A DNA stretch of 14,634 nt from Richelia sp. UBA3308 (GCA_002361335.1 DESS01000115.1:3064-17697), one strand, 5' to 3'; positions 6,743 through 14,040 are shown, numbered from the stretch's first letter. Notes: generated by a model from the sequence alone, not told the origin. Translations and numbers: made by a program.

Positions 6743-8857
6743 TTAACCTACTTGTGCAGTATAGGGGCTTGTCAATTTATCTAATTGCTGTAGTAATAAG
6801 CTGAGGAATAATCCGACATCGGTGACAACACCAACTGATTCTACGGAACCTCGATCGCTTAATTTTGTTACAACTGCTGGGTTTATATCCACACAGACCA
6901 TTTTTACTCCCGCAGGTGTCATATTACCTACTCCTATGGAATGCAGCATAGTTGATAACATCAATACCATGTCTGCTCCTTTAAGTAATTCTGCGTAATC
7001 TTGCTGTGCCTTAATTAAGTCCATTTGAGTATCAGGTAAGGGACCATCATCTCGAATGGAACCGGCGAGAACAAAGGGCACATTATTTTTGACGCATTCG
7101 TACATTACCCCATTTATAATCATACCAGCTTGTACGGCTTTGGCAATGCTACCGTGACGGCGAATGCTGTTGATTGCTTTGAGGTGGTGACGATGTCCGC
7201 CGCGTACTGAAACACCCCGCTTCATGTCTACCCCTAGGGAAGTTCCCATGATTGATTCCTCAATATCATGAACGGCGATCGCGTTTCCACCTAATAATCC
7301 CTGTACGTATCCTTCTCTAATCAAGCGTGACAAATGTTCACCGCCGCCTGTATGGATTACTACTGGACCAGCAGTGACAATAACTTTACCTCCGGAATCC
7401 CGAATTTGACGTAGTTCCCAAGCAACTTGTTCTACGATTAATTCTACGCGGCGTTCGCTGGAAACTCCGGCAGACATAAAGCTGAATTCTTCGGTATTGC
7501 GTTTTTCTCGGGATTCGGTTTTGCGGATGCTGCGGATACCTTGTACATCTACAACTACTTTTTCCCCTACTTCTAATTCTCGCAATATTTTACACCGGGC
7601 AATAATTCCTTCGGGGGTTTCAGTAACTGCGATCGCGCCATCCATACGCTGGGAATCGACTTTCACCCATTCACCATTTATCCGCACTTCGGTAGGATAT
7701 ATAGTACTAACATAAAAATCATCCGGTGCGACTCCGTTTTGAATAACGGGTTGAAGTTTAGCATCTCGCTCGTCATCTGGTAAATTTACCGCACCCAAAT
7801 CAATCAGATGGGATACAATGCTTTCCATAACTTCATGGTCAGGAGCAGAAACTTTCACCTCAGCAGCAGAAGTACTTTGACGCTGTTCTCCCAAATTAAA
7901 GTTTAATACTTTGAAGCTACCGCCATTGTCTACAATTAAGTCCAAGGCCTGGTTGATTAAACCGGAGTCAAGTAAATGTCCTTCCATGCGGATAACTTGA
8001 CTTTCGACGTAAGTGTTGCCGTGTAATTCTTCCCGTACAGGCTCATTTACCCGTAAAGTTAAACATTTAGCTGCACCACCGGCTTTAAGAAATTCAGTAA
8101 GTGGCGTTTCAATCACTTCAAAACCAACTTTCCCTAAAGCTGCTTTTAGCATATCGGAAGCTTTATTCATCACCACAATGCTTTCCACATTCACCGAATT
8201 ACAGGCGAAATTCAACGCGTCGGTTTCTTCTATAGCGATACGCTTTTGGGGTGCGACTCGCACTTCAATCAAACGGTTGGAATAAGCATCAAAAGCACCG
8301 GGATAATAAAGTAAATAGCCGTTTGCTAAAGGACAAAAGCAGGTATCGAGATGATAAAAGCGATCGTCAATTAATCGTAAAGATAATACCTCAATATCCA
8401 ACCATTTTGCCAGAAAAGGGTGAGAATCTAATTCCGAACGAAAACCATAACCAGCCCATAACCAACGCCCTTCTCGATCTAAAAGTGCATCTCCGGCACC
8501 TTCAAAAGGTAAATCTTTAGGTAATTCGTAAACGGTAAAACCATTTTCTTCAAACCACGCTTTAAAATAAGGCTCCTCTTTTTGACGCTCTTTATGTAAA
8601 AAGCGACTCAATACGACATTATTGCCCAAAACCAAACCAGCATTAGCAGTAAAAACCATATCGGGAACACCTTTATGAGGTTTTACCAAATCAACTATGG
8701 CGTGTTCCTTCAGTACGTGATGTAATTTTTCCCACTGTTGCGCCGCACGTTCTTTAGATGACTTGTGAATATTCCCTTCCATCCAAGGATTTATCACATA
8801 ATCTACATCATAGTATTCTGGGGCACACATTAAAAAGCGGATTTGAGAAGTCGTCAT
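6743..8857 (-). CDS. agrE: Bifunctional arginine dihydrolase / ornithine cyclodeaminase (AgrE/ArgZ)
   Basis: Converts arginine to ornithine, CO2 and two ammonium in its N-terminal half. The C-terminal half is of the TIGR00300 LOR/SDH type and in Anabaena AgrE turns ornithine into proline and ammonium. It lets cyanobacteria mobilise arginine nitrogen, for example arginine from cyanophycin. Visible guanidino-enzyme residues are Asn23, Asn72 (FTANAG), Glu119 (FEGAGD), His169 (HLDTC) and the nucleophile Cys265 (GGAAKCLTL). The last agrees, offset by one, with my recollection of Cys264 in Synechocystis ArgZ. The NAD-binding-like C-terminal part includes VTAGPVVIHTGGG, GGNAIAVHDIE and GVGNMTPAG. 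I chose the ATG at 8857 (MTTSQIRFLM, 704 residues), close to the roughly 700-residue family length. A longer frame to 8998 adds 47 residues translated from spacer repeats. It is divergent from the GAF-only gene. The alternative symbol is argZ. Confidence 0.93.
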   Translation of the reverse strand: MTTSQIRFLMCAPEYYDVDYVINPWMEGNIHKSSKERAAQQWEKLHHVLKEHAIVDLVKPHKGVPDMVFTANAGLVLGNNVVLSRFLHKERQKEEPYFKAWFEENGFTVYELPKDLPFEGAGDALLDREGRWLWAGYGFRSELDSHPFLAKWLDIEVLSLRLIDDRFYHLDTCFCPLANGYLLYYPGAFDAYSNRLIEVRVAPQKRIAIEETDALNFACNSVNVESIVVMNKASDMLKAALGKVGFEVIETPLTEFLKAGGAAKCLTLRVNEPVREELHGNTYVESQVIRMEGHLLDSGLINQALDLIVDNGGSFKVLNFNLGEQRQSTSAAEVKVSAPDHEVMESIVSHLIDLGAVNLPDDERDAKLQPVIQNGVAPDDFYVSTIYPTEVRINGEWVKVDSQRMDGAIAVTETPEGIIARCKILRELEVGEKVVVDVQGIRSIRKTESREKRNTEEFSFMSAGVSSERRVELIVEQVAWELRQIRDSGGKVIVTAGPVVIHTGGGEHLSRLIREGYVQGLLGGNAIAVHDIEESIMGTSLGVDMKRGVSVRGGHRHHLKAINSIRRHGSIAKAVQAGMIINGVMYECVKNNVPFVLAGSIRDDGPLPDTQMDLIKAQQDYAELLKGADMVLMLSTMLHSIGVGNMTPAGVKMVCVDINPAVVTKLSDRGSVESVGVVTDVGLFLSLLLQQLDKLTSPYTAQVG

Positions 8858-9072
8858 AGCAAGTATCTTTGAGAGTATAGATGCAATTAACTTGTTTATT
8901 TTATTACTAACCAGCGAGTAGTGAGTAGAAAGATGGTGACATAAGGGCATGAGGAAGATTTGTAATCTAAAATCTAAAATCCCATGCCCAAGTCCCATAT
9001 AACCTTTAACCTTAAAAGAATATTACTTAAGAATGAATTTAATAATGTGGTTGATAACATACCATTATTGAA
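8858..9072. other. Divergent intergenic region between agrE and the GAF-only gene
   Basis: 215 bases that must hold the promoters of two divergent genes. It contains GAGTAGT/GAGTAGA heptamers (8916-8929), 2.4 copies of AATCTAA (8964-8980), and an inverted repeat GGGCATG (8945-8951) / CATGCCC (8983-8989) that brackets the second array. I looked for an NtcA-type GTA-N8-TAC site, expected for nitrogen control, and did not find one. No confident -10/-35 pair can be assigned. Confidence 0.55.
8964..8980. repeat. Heptamer tandem repeat (AATCTAA)2.4 within an inverted repeat
   Basis: Two exact AATCTAA units plus AAT, flanked by 7-bp inverted arms at 8945-8951 and 8983-8989. The array would be read as codons if agrE were started at 8998, which argues against that start. 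Confidence 0.7.
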
Positions 9073-9621
9073 GTGGAAGTATTACTCAACTGTAATATTA
9101 GAAAGGTGAAAAATAATTCAAACGAGAGTTTTGACCGTGGTCTAAAAAGGGTACTTAATCGGTTAACAACTACAATAGAACGGGATAATTTAATTATAGA
9201 AACTATAAACCGTCTACGGGATACACTTGCTGTTAATAGGGTAGTTTTATATTACTTTTATTCTCAGTGGCATGGACAGGTGACATTTGAGTCTTTAAGT
9301 TCGGATAATTGGTCTATTCTTGGTTCTAGTGGTCCGGATGAGTGTTTTAATCATGAGTATGCTGGTTTATATTTACAAGGAAGAGTACGAGCAATTCCAG
9401 ATATTGAGTTAGAACCCATCGCTGATTGTCACCGGGATTTTTTACGTAATTTACAGGTTCGTGCTAATTTAGCTGTACCTGTTTTAACTAATAAGGGTTT
9501 ATGGGGTTTACTAATAGCTCATCATTGTCAAGCACCTCGTTTATGGACTCCATCAGATATTAAAATAATGGTGAGTGAAGCACAAAATTTAGCGTCTGCT
9601 CCTTCTATTTGTGATTCTTAG
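9073..9621 (+). CDS. Stand-alone DXCF-type cyanobacteriochrome-like GAF protein
   Basis: A 182-residue protein made of one GAF domain, with no output domain and no membrane segment. The features are those of bilin-binding cyanobacteriochromes: a DXCF motif, DECF (89-92, Cys91); GRVRAIPDI (103-111); the canonical chromophore Cys119 followed by His120 (DCHRDFL); RANLAVPVL (130-138); and GLWGLLIAHHCQAPRLW (142-158). The two Cys are 28 residues apart, the same spacing I recall for Cys494 and Cys522 of TePixJ. It is thus a candidate dual-cysteine photosensor, typically violet/blue absorbing with green, teal or orange photoproducts. With no kinase or cyclase attached it would have to signal by protein contact. 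The start is GTG; an in-frame TAA at 9055 rules out an upstream ATG, and no in-frame ATG lies before the domain. Bilin attachment is inferred only. Confidence 0.82.
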   Translation: MEVLLNCNIRKVKNNSNESFDRGLKRVLNRLTTTIERDNLIIETINRLRDTLAVNRVVLYYFYSQWHGQVTFESLSSDNWSILGSSGPDECFNHEYAGLYLQGRVRAIPDIELEPIADCHRDFLRNLQVRANLAVPVLTNKGLWGLLIAHHCQAPRLWTPSDIKIMVSEAQNLASAPSICDS

Positions 9622-9688
9622 ATATTTGAGTTGTATTAGTCTATTAATTTTACTTAAATCCTGGCTCTATATTTTTCATTCTGCTCTA

Positions 9689-9717
9689 AAACCTCGTTTC
9701 TTTAAGAAATAGGGTTT
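9689..9717. repeat. Imperfect inverted repeat with TTTCTT/AAGAAA core
   Basis: Arms AAACC and GGTTT enclose TTTCTT-T-AAGAAA, with one C/A mismatch and two G/T wobble pairs between. It begins 67 bases after the GAF gene stop, so it could be a weak terminator. It also resembles a family of AAACCC...GGGTTT hairpins dispersed in filamentous cyanobacteria (recalled, not checked). Confidence 0.55.
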
Positions 9718-9840
9718 ATTGACTGCTTGGGCTACAGCTATTAAAGAGCGGGGGAATCGCTAATTAAAAATTCATGTTTATAAGTAAGTCGGCCGAAAAT
9801 TTACCCAACTATTAACTGGCTCCAAAGCCTTGTTGCTACT

Positions 9841-9859
9841 CACCCCATCACCCCATCAC
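9841..9859. repeat. 8-bp tandem repeat (CACCCCAT)2.4
   Basis: Two exact CACCCCAT units plus CAC, immediately before the second copy of the dispersed 28-bp repeat. The short array plus 28-bp element arrangement parallels the left end of the window. Confidence 0.75.
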
Positions 9860-9863
9860 TATT

Positions 9864-9891
9864 CCTAATTACTATTTTTAACACCAACCTA
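9864..9891. repeat. Dispersed 28-bp repeat, copy 2
   Basis: Matches bases 60-87 at 27 of 28 positions, on the same strand. It lies 159 bases upstream of the chosen exonuclease start. Confidence 0.6.
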
Positions 9892-10035
9892 CTTAGGTTA
9901 GAAGTTTTAATTTAATATAAAAAATTATAAATTATACTAATTACTGAGAATAAAGAGATACGGCACTACAAACAAAATACATAGAAAATGCTAACTTGGG
10001 TAATTGTAACTTGGTTACTTTTATCCAATTTTTTT

Positions 10036-10040
10036 AGGGA
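10036..10040 (+). promoter_or_regulatory. Ribosome binding site deciding the exonuclease start
   Basis: AGGGA ends 10 bases before the ATG at 10051. The alternative ATG at 9988 has no such motif upstream, and the 21 extra residues it would add are not part of the exonuclease fold. Confidence 0.55.
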
Positions 10041-10050
10041 ATATTACTCA

Positions 10051-10962
10051 ATGCCTTACTTAAAATCGGCTGATGAAATGATTTCTCTGATTGCTAAGTA
10101 TACTAAATCTAAAACTCTTTGGCTGGATACAGAAGTTGCTGATTATGATACTCGCAATCCTCGACTATCGCTAATTCAAGTTTTGCATGATTCGTCTGAT
10201 TTAACTGGGGAAAGTGTTTATATTTTGGATGTACTCGAACAGCCAGAAGTTGTGAGTGAGTTTATTGACAAAATTATGATAAATTCTGACCTAGAAAAGG
10301 TATTTCATAATGCTAAGTATGATTTGAGGTTTTTAGGAAAAAATAAAGCTAAAAATGTTACTTGTACTTTAGAAATGGCAAAAAAAATCCCATTATATAT
10401 TTTACCTTTGTCTAACTATAAATTAAAAACTTTGGCTAGGTCACTATGCCATTTCCAAGATATTGATAAGCAGCAGCAAACTAGTGATTGGGGAATTAGA
10501 CCTTTAACTGAATCACAAATTGAATATGCTTACCTTGACTGCATTATTCTTGCTCAAGTTCATTTACGTTTGTTAGAATTGATGCAAGAAATAAAGGTTG
10601 ATCCTGACTCAGAAGATTTAAATTTACTTGGTGCAAGATATATTGAATTAGAAGAACAATGGAAGCTTTTAAAATCAGAGTTTGAGCATCTCCAAGAACG
10701 AGTTAAACAAGCTATGCTGGCTCAAAATCTATCTGAAACACCGCACTTTAAACTAAATAATTCCCAACGCACAACTACTAAAGTGCCATTTTCTGAATTG
10801 GTACGATTAGTAACAACTCAAAATTTAGATTTAGATTTTGAGATCCCACTCACTAAGGATATACAAAATAATTTAGGAGACAATATCCAGCAACTTGCTG
10901 TAGATGTATCAAAAACTAACAGTTGGCGATTAACTTCTAAGCAAGCAGAAACTGAAGAATGA
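10051..10962 (+). CDS. RNase D-like DEDDy 3'-5' exonuclease
   Basis: A 303-residue cytoplasmic exonuclease of the DEDDy (RNase D/DnaQ-like) superfamily that should remove nucleotides from 3' ends of RNA or DNA using two metal ions. The three motifs are visible: Exo I LDTE (Asp26, Glu28), Exo II HNAKYDLRFL (Asp91), and Exo III YAYLD (Tyr159, Asp163), the Tyr-xxx-Asp spacing marking the DEDDy class. The catalytic domain spans about 1-185. The remaining about 115 residues start with a charged helix (about 197-226) and do not look like the HRDC domains of Escherichia coli RNase D (375 residues), so I do not assign the symbol rnd. I start at 10051 on the ribosome binding site; the longer frame from 9988 would add a hydrophobic leader inconsistent with the family. 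RNA processing is the likeliest role. Confidence 0.87.
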   Translation: MPYLKSADEMISLIAKYTKSKTLWLDTEVADYDTRNPRLSLIQVLHDSSDLTGESVYILDVLEQPEVVSEFIDKIMINSDLEKVFHNAKYDLRFLGKNKAKNVTCTLEMAKKIPLYILPLSNYKLKTLARSLCHFQDIDKQQQTSDWGIRPLTESQIEYAYLDCIILAQVHLRLLELMQEIKVDPDSEDLNLLGARYIELEEQWKLLKSEFEHLQERVKQAMLAQNLSETPHFKLNNSQRTTTKVPFSELVRLVTTQNLDLDFEIPLTKDIQNNLGDNIQQLAVDVSKTNSWRLTSKQAETEE

Positions 10963-11139
10963 GCAATCTCTATATCAACCGTAATGTACTACTAAATTCC
11001 GATATATTGGTTTTTCTGCGTATTTTACTATCATGATAAATATAAAAGGTAAAATGTAAACAAATTCCCTTTCCAATTCGTGGCAAAATAATCAATATAA
11101 CTTAAAAGGAGAGACAATTAAAATTAAAAGTTAAGAAAA

Positions 11140-11199
11140 ATGAATTTTTTTGATCGGAATAACGAAATTGTGGGTGTATTAATAAAAAGTGACTTATGA
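11140..11199 (+). CDS. Possible 19-codon leader ORF overlapping the TPR gene start
   Basis: ATG at 11140 opens 19 codons (beginning MNFFDRNNEI) and ends in a TGA that overlaps the ATG of the TPR gene (ATGA). Such an overlap can couple translation, and the TPR start itself has only a weak ribosome binding site. However, the small ORF has no Shine-Dalgarno of its own, its composition is ordinary AT-rich spacer, and a frame this short arises easily by chance. Low confidence. Confidence 0.15.
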   Translation: MNFFDRNNEIVGVLIKSDL

Positions 11200-12038
11200 A
11201 ACGGTGGTTATTCGAGCAAGATAGAAAGGCAGTTTCCCAAGCATTTGCTGTAGCCTTGTTGAGTGGATTGATCGCAACTCTAACTGTTTCTTGCAGCAAT
11301 GATAAAGACTTATTAGTGACAGAGATAGGAGTTAGCCCCCAAACAACTCCGGTAGCGAATCCATCGACAGCTAAGGAATTTTACGCTCAGGGACAGTATA
11401 AGCATATTCAGGGTGATACCCAAGGTGCGATCGCAGCTTACACACAAGCAATTAATCTCAACTCTGAATTCGTTGCAGCTTATAATAGCAGGGGTTTAGT
11501 GCAGTTTGACACCGGAGACAGACAAGGTGCCATCGCCGATTATAATGAAGCGTTACGCATTAGCCCCGACAACGCTCAAGCTTATAACAATCGGGGGAAT
11601 GCTCGTGCTGCTCAAGGCGATATAAATGGAGCAATTAACGATTACAACCAAGCAATTAGTCTAAATAGGAATTATGCCGAGGCTTACAACAATCGGGGAA
11701 ACGCTCGCGCCGCACAAGGAGATAGAAACGAAGCTATAACTGATTATACCGAAGCGATTCGCCTCAACCCTAAATATGCTGTTGCTTATAACAATCGGGG
11801 AAATGCTCGCGCTGCTCAAGGAGATAAAGAGGGTGCCCTATCAGATTACAATGAAGCCATTGGCATAAATCCCAATTTTGGTGCTGCTTATAATAATCGG
11901 GGAAATACTCGCGTAGAATTGGGAGATAAAGATACTGGTTTAGCCGACTTAAAGCGAGCAGCAGAGATTTTTCAAGAACAAAATAACGAGCAGCTTTACA
12001 GACAAGTTATGGAAAATGTAAAGGAATTTCAAGATTAA
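11196..12038 (+). CDS. TPR-repeat protein, probable lipoprotein
   Basis: A 280-residue protein with an N-terminal export signal: basic MKRWLFEQDRK, a hydrophobic core (about 16-30), and a lipobox-like LTVSC with Cys33 as the likely lipid-attachment site. The -3 residue is Thr rather than the usual Leu, so lipidation is probable, not certain. Six tandem 34-residue TPR units follow (59-92, 93-126, 127-160, 161-194, 195-228, 229-262), giving a superhelical protein-binding surface, presumably on the periplasmic side of a membrane. Units 3 to 5 share an identical AYNNRGNARAAQGD core, which shows recent duplication or homogenisation at the DNA level. The partner is unknown, and the upstream exonuclease is 233 bases away, so no operon is implied. 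The next gene is convergent. Confidence 0.85.
   Translation: MKRWLFEQDRKAVSQAFAVALLSGLIATLTVSCSNDKDLLVTEIGVSPQTTPVANPSTAKEFYAQGQYKHIQGDTQGAIAAYTQAINLNSEFVAAYNSRGLVQFDTGDRQGAIADYNEALRISPDNAQAYNNRGNARAAQGDINGAINDYNQAISLNRNYAEAYNNRGNARAAQGDRNEAITDYTEAIRLNPKYAVAYNNRGNARAAQGDKEGALSDYNEAIGINPNFGAAYNNRGNTRVELGDKDTGLADLKRAAEIFQEQNNEQLYRQVMENVKEFQD
11574..11879 (+). repeat. 102-bp coding repeats within the TPR gene (units 3-5)
   Basis: Three consecutive 102-bp units encode TPRs 3-5. The segment coding for AYNNRGNARAAQGD is nearly identical in DNA among them, differing mainly at third codon positions. The repeat is in frame, so unequal recombination could change the number of TPRs. Confidence 0.8.
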
Positions 12039-12074
12039 TCAATAAACAATTAACAACAAAACCGGGGAGGTGCA

Positions 12075-12129
12075 AATTTAGAATGCCCGAATTTAGAATG
12101 CCCGAATTTAGAATGCCCGAATTTAGAAT
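12075..12129. repeat. 15-bp tandem repeat (3.7 copies) between convergent genes
   Basis: Three exact copies of AATTTAGAATGCCCG (12075-12119) plus the first 10 bases of a fourth. The last copy runs into a 14-bp perfect palindrome TTTAGAATTCTAAA (12122-12135). The array starts 36 bases after the TPR gene stop and ends 10 bases before the stop of the convergent unknown gene. The palindrome could help end transcription on either strand; the role of the array is unknown. Confidence 0.92.
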
Positions 12130-12139
12130 TCTAAACGGT

Positions 12140-14029
12140 TTATCCAACTTCCACCAAATCCTTCCGGGTAAAATACTCTACTTTCTCACAAACCCCAATC
12201 AAACTATCACCAATTTCAAAAAATAACCCTTCTCCCTCATCTTTTGAAAAATGCAAGTTGGGATATTTCGCCGCCAGTTGAATTCCACTCATTACCTTTC
12301 CTTCCATACCATCAGGTAAAACTCCAGTGCAACCAATGTAAAATACCAAAGGAGAAATTCTATCTCGGTAAATATTCTCTACATATTCTTCTAATTTAAT
12401 TTTCGCTGCGGTGAATGCTGCAATAATTTCCTGTTTTTCTACAATTTCATATTGAGATTTATCTTGCAACATCCGCAACAAACTTTCATCACCAACTTTT
12501 ACTAAAATTCTCATAACTTTCCCATTATTTTCAATTCCCAAAAAGTCATCAAAAATTGGTTTCATCAATTCATCCACCTTAGTAATTTTCATTCTGGAAG
12601 AAAGTGGTTTTTGACGAACAGCTATATTATCCTTCAAAGTCATTTCAAAATTCGGTTTGCTGAAAATCTCCCCAGTTTCAATATCATAAACCTCGTATCT
12701 TCTTTCCAAAAATTTATTAGCCGAATACAGTTTACTTAAATTCAGAATATCTTTACTACCAATATCGATTTTGTAACTTATTCGCCTATCAATTTCCCCA
12801 TTAGCTTTAGTTGTAGGAAAATTTAGATAAATATGTTCAGATAAATAATGTTTTTTCAATTCATCCAATTGTTCCGGTACAAAAGTATCCGATTCTTGTT
12901 TTAAATACGCCGAAATAATACTCGCCAATATTTTTACTTCTGCTATTTGATTAAATAAACCCTCAATATTGTTATATTTCCCATCTAACGGCACTAACGG
13001 TAAATTTTCTAAATCAATTGTATAGCAAGCACGAAAGTCAAATTCTTCAGCATTAATTACATCTTTTTCTTTCAACAAATCAAAGGTTTTTTTATTACTA
13101 ATTTTTACCTTGAGAGACTTGATATGTAATTGGCGATCGCTAACTATTGTATAGTTGTTATAACTGGTTAAATTGTTTGCTAATAAACCCGCTACTTCGA
13201 TAATTGGAGTGTCATCTTCTGCCTTCACAAGTTTCACCCTACGAGTTATCAGCATATTGATTGTGGCAGTATTACGGTTCATCTCAAAGCTACCCATACC
13301 CACATATTCACCATCATCTATATATTCTGTTCTCAACCAAGGTTCAACTAAGTTACCGTCTATATCTCTACTTCCTTTGAACCTTTTAACGCCTTTATAC
13401 TGATAATTTTCACGTAAGTACTTGAGATTAATAATAATGCTATGACGATGTGATTCTAAAATTTTAATCAGTTCTAACAGAGAAATTTTATCGCTTTTTC
13501 CCATATCCATATATTCCGAACGCCCCATTACTTCAGTGTCAAATATTGCTGTTTCAATATCGCGTTCAAAGTTTGTCAGTTGTTGATTTGTCAAAGCTTT
13601 AATATGTCTTGCTATTAAATTAGCGTTGAAAGTACTAAATAAAGCATATTTTGCAAGATTTAAATTCCCTGATACTAAATTAGCCTTTACAAATGCATAA
13701 ACCGATTGATGATTTTGCACTACGGGTACTTCTAACTGATTATAAGTCTCTTTACTAATTTGCTTATATTTATAAATAATTCCCCTATCTTCCAGTTCTA
13801 AATTCTCTATCTTTAATATCATAGCCGTACATTCAATTTTCCTTTCACTTTCAGATATAAAAACTTGGTAACTGTAATCGATCCCTAAGGGTTCTTCTAT
13901 TTTAGTTACAGAATTAGTCAATATTCTTAAATTTTCCAAGTTAATTTTATCTGCAATATAGTACGCTTTCTCTTCACCTAATAAGTTGTAAATAGTAAAC
14001 TTAATTTTGTTTTCAATACTATTGTTCAT
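12140..14029 (-). CDS. Uncharacterised 629-residue protein
   Basis: I do not recognise this protein. It appears soluble and cytoplasmic: no signal peptide, no convincing membrane segment, rich in Lys, Glu, Ile and Asn, in line with the AT-rich DNA. I see no kinase, nuclease, NTPase (Walker) or protease motif. Numbered from the upstream ATG at 14035, hydrophobic/charged alternation suggests mixed alpha/beta structure. Notable stretches are a helical region at about 118-210, a segment ending ITRRVKLVKAEDD (263-275), a likely strand-rich middle (295-350), and a compact C-terminus with FYIGCTGVLPDGMEGK (565-580) and LFFEIGDSLIGVCEK (604-618). I prefer the ATG at 14029, because GAGGA (14040-14036) lies 6 bases before it but directly abuts the ATG at 14035. 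It is convergent to the TPR gene and otherwise isolated, so context gives no function. Confidence 0.8.
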   Translation of the reverse strand: MNNSIENKIKFTIYNLLGEEKAYYIADKINLENLRILTNSVTKIEEPLGIDYSYQVFISESERKIECTAMILKIENLELEDRGIIYKYKQISKETYNQLEVPVVQNHQSVYAFVKANLVSGNLNLAKYALFSTFNANLIARHIKALTNQQLTNFERDIETAIFDTEVMGRSEYMDMGKSDKISLLELIKILESHRHSIIINLKYLRENYQYKGVKRFKGSRDIDGNLVEPWLRTEYIDDGEYVGMGSFEMNRNTATINMLITRRVKLVKAEDDTPIIEVAGLLANNLTSYNNYTIVSDRQLHIKSLKVKISNKKTFDLLKEKDVINAEEFDFRACYTIDLENLPLVPLDGKYNNIEGLFNQIAEVKILASIISAYLKQESDTFVPEQLDELKKHYLSEHIYLNFPTTKANGEIDRRISYKIDIGSKDILNLSKLYSANKFLERRYEVYDIETGEIFSKPNFEMTLKDNIAVRQKPLSSRMKITKVDELMKPIFDDFLGIENNGKVMRILVKVGDESLLRMLQDKSQYEIVEKQEIIAAFTAAKIKLEEYVENIYRDRISPLVFYIGCTGVLPDGMEGKVMSGIQLAAKYPNLHFSKDEGEGLFFEIGDSLIGVCEKVEYFTRKDLVEVG

Positions 14030-14035
14030 ATTCAT

Positions 14036-14040
14036 TCCTC
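14036..14040 (-). promoter_or_regulatory. Ribosome binding site of the unknown gene
   Basis: Reads GAGGA on the minus strand, 6 bases before the ATG at 14029. Spacing to the ATG at 14035 is zero, which favours the inner start codon. Confidence 0.6.

Larger units (their letters stand above)
9622..10050. other. Repeat-containing spacer downstream of the GAF-only gene
   Basis: No gene supported. It holds an imperfect inverted repeat (9689-9717), an 8-bp tandem repeat (9841-9859), a copy of the 28-bp dispersed repeat (9864-9891), and then about 90 very AT-rich bases before the exonuclease gene. An in-frame ATG at 9988 could extend the exonuclease by 21 residues, but I treat 9988-10050 as untranslated. 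Confidence 0.5.

Noticed and set aside
7497..8520. Three + strand open frames (7497-7715, 8013-8285, 8251-8520)
   Set aside because: All are antisense to agrE, whose conserved residues span this region; their composition is that of a shadow frame.
8858..9072. NtcA binding site upstream of agrE
   Set aside because: Scanned for GTA-N8-TAC; only partial matches such as GTA followed by AGT were seen, so not reported as a site.
9622..10050. tRNA or small RNA gene in the spacer
   Set aside because: No cloverleaf, no T-loop motif and no clear terminator; only repeats are visible.
11104..11112. Strong Shine-Dalgarno-like AAAGGAGAG upstream of the TPR gene
   Set aside because: No ATG, GTG or TTG opening a real frame lies at usable spacing, and it is over 80 bases from the TPR start; purine-rich chance match or leader element.
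11102..11299. 65-codon minus-strand frame over the TPR gene start
   Set aside because: Overlaps the signal peptide coding region of the TPR gene antisense and its spacer; no ribosome binding site or domain.
12075..12129. CRISPR-like array
   Set aside because: The 15-bp units are directly abutting with no spacers, and there are no cas genes nearby; a simple tandem repeat.
13173..13403. 76-codon + strand frame
   Set aside because: Antisense to the unknown 629-residue gene, with no domain or start signal.
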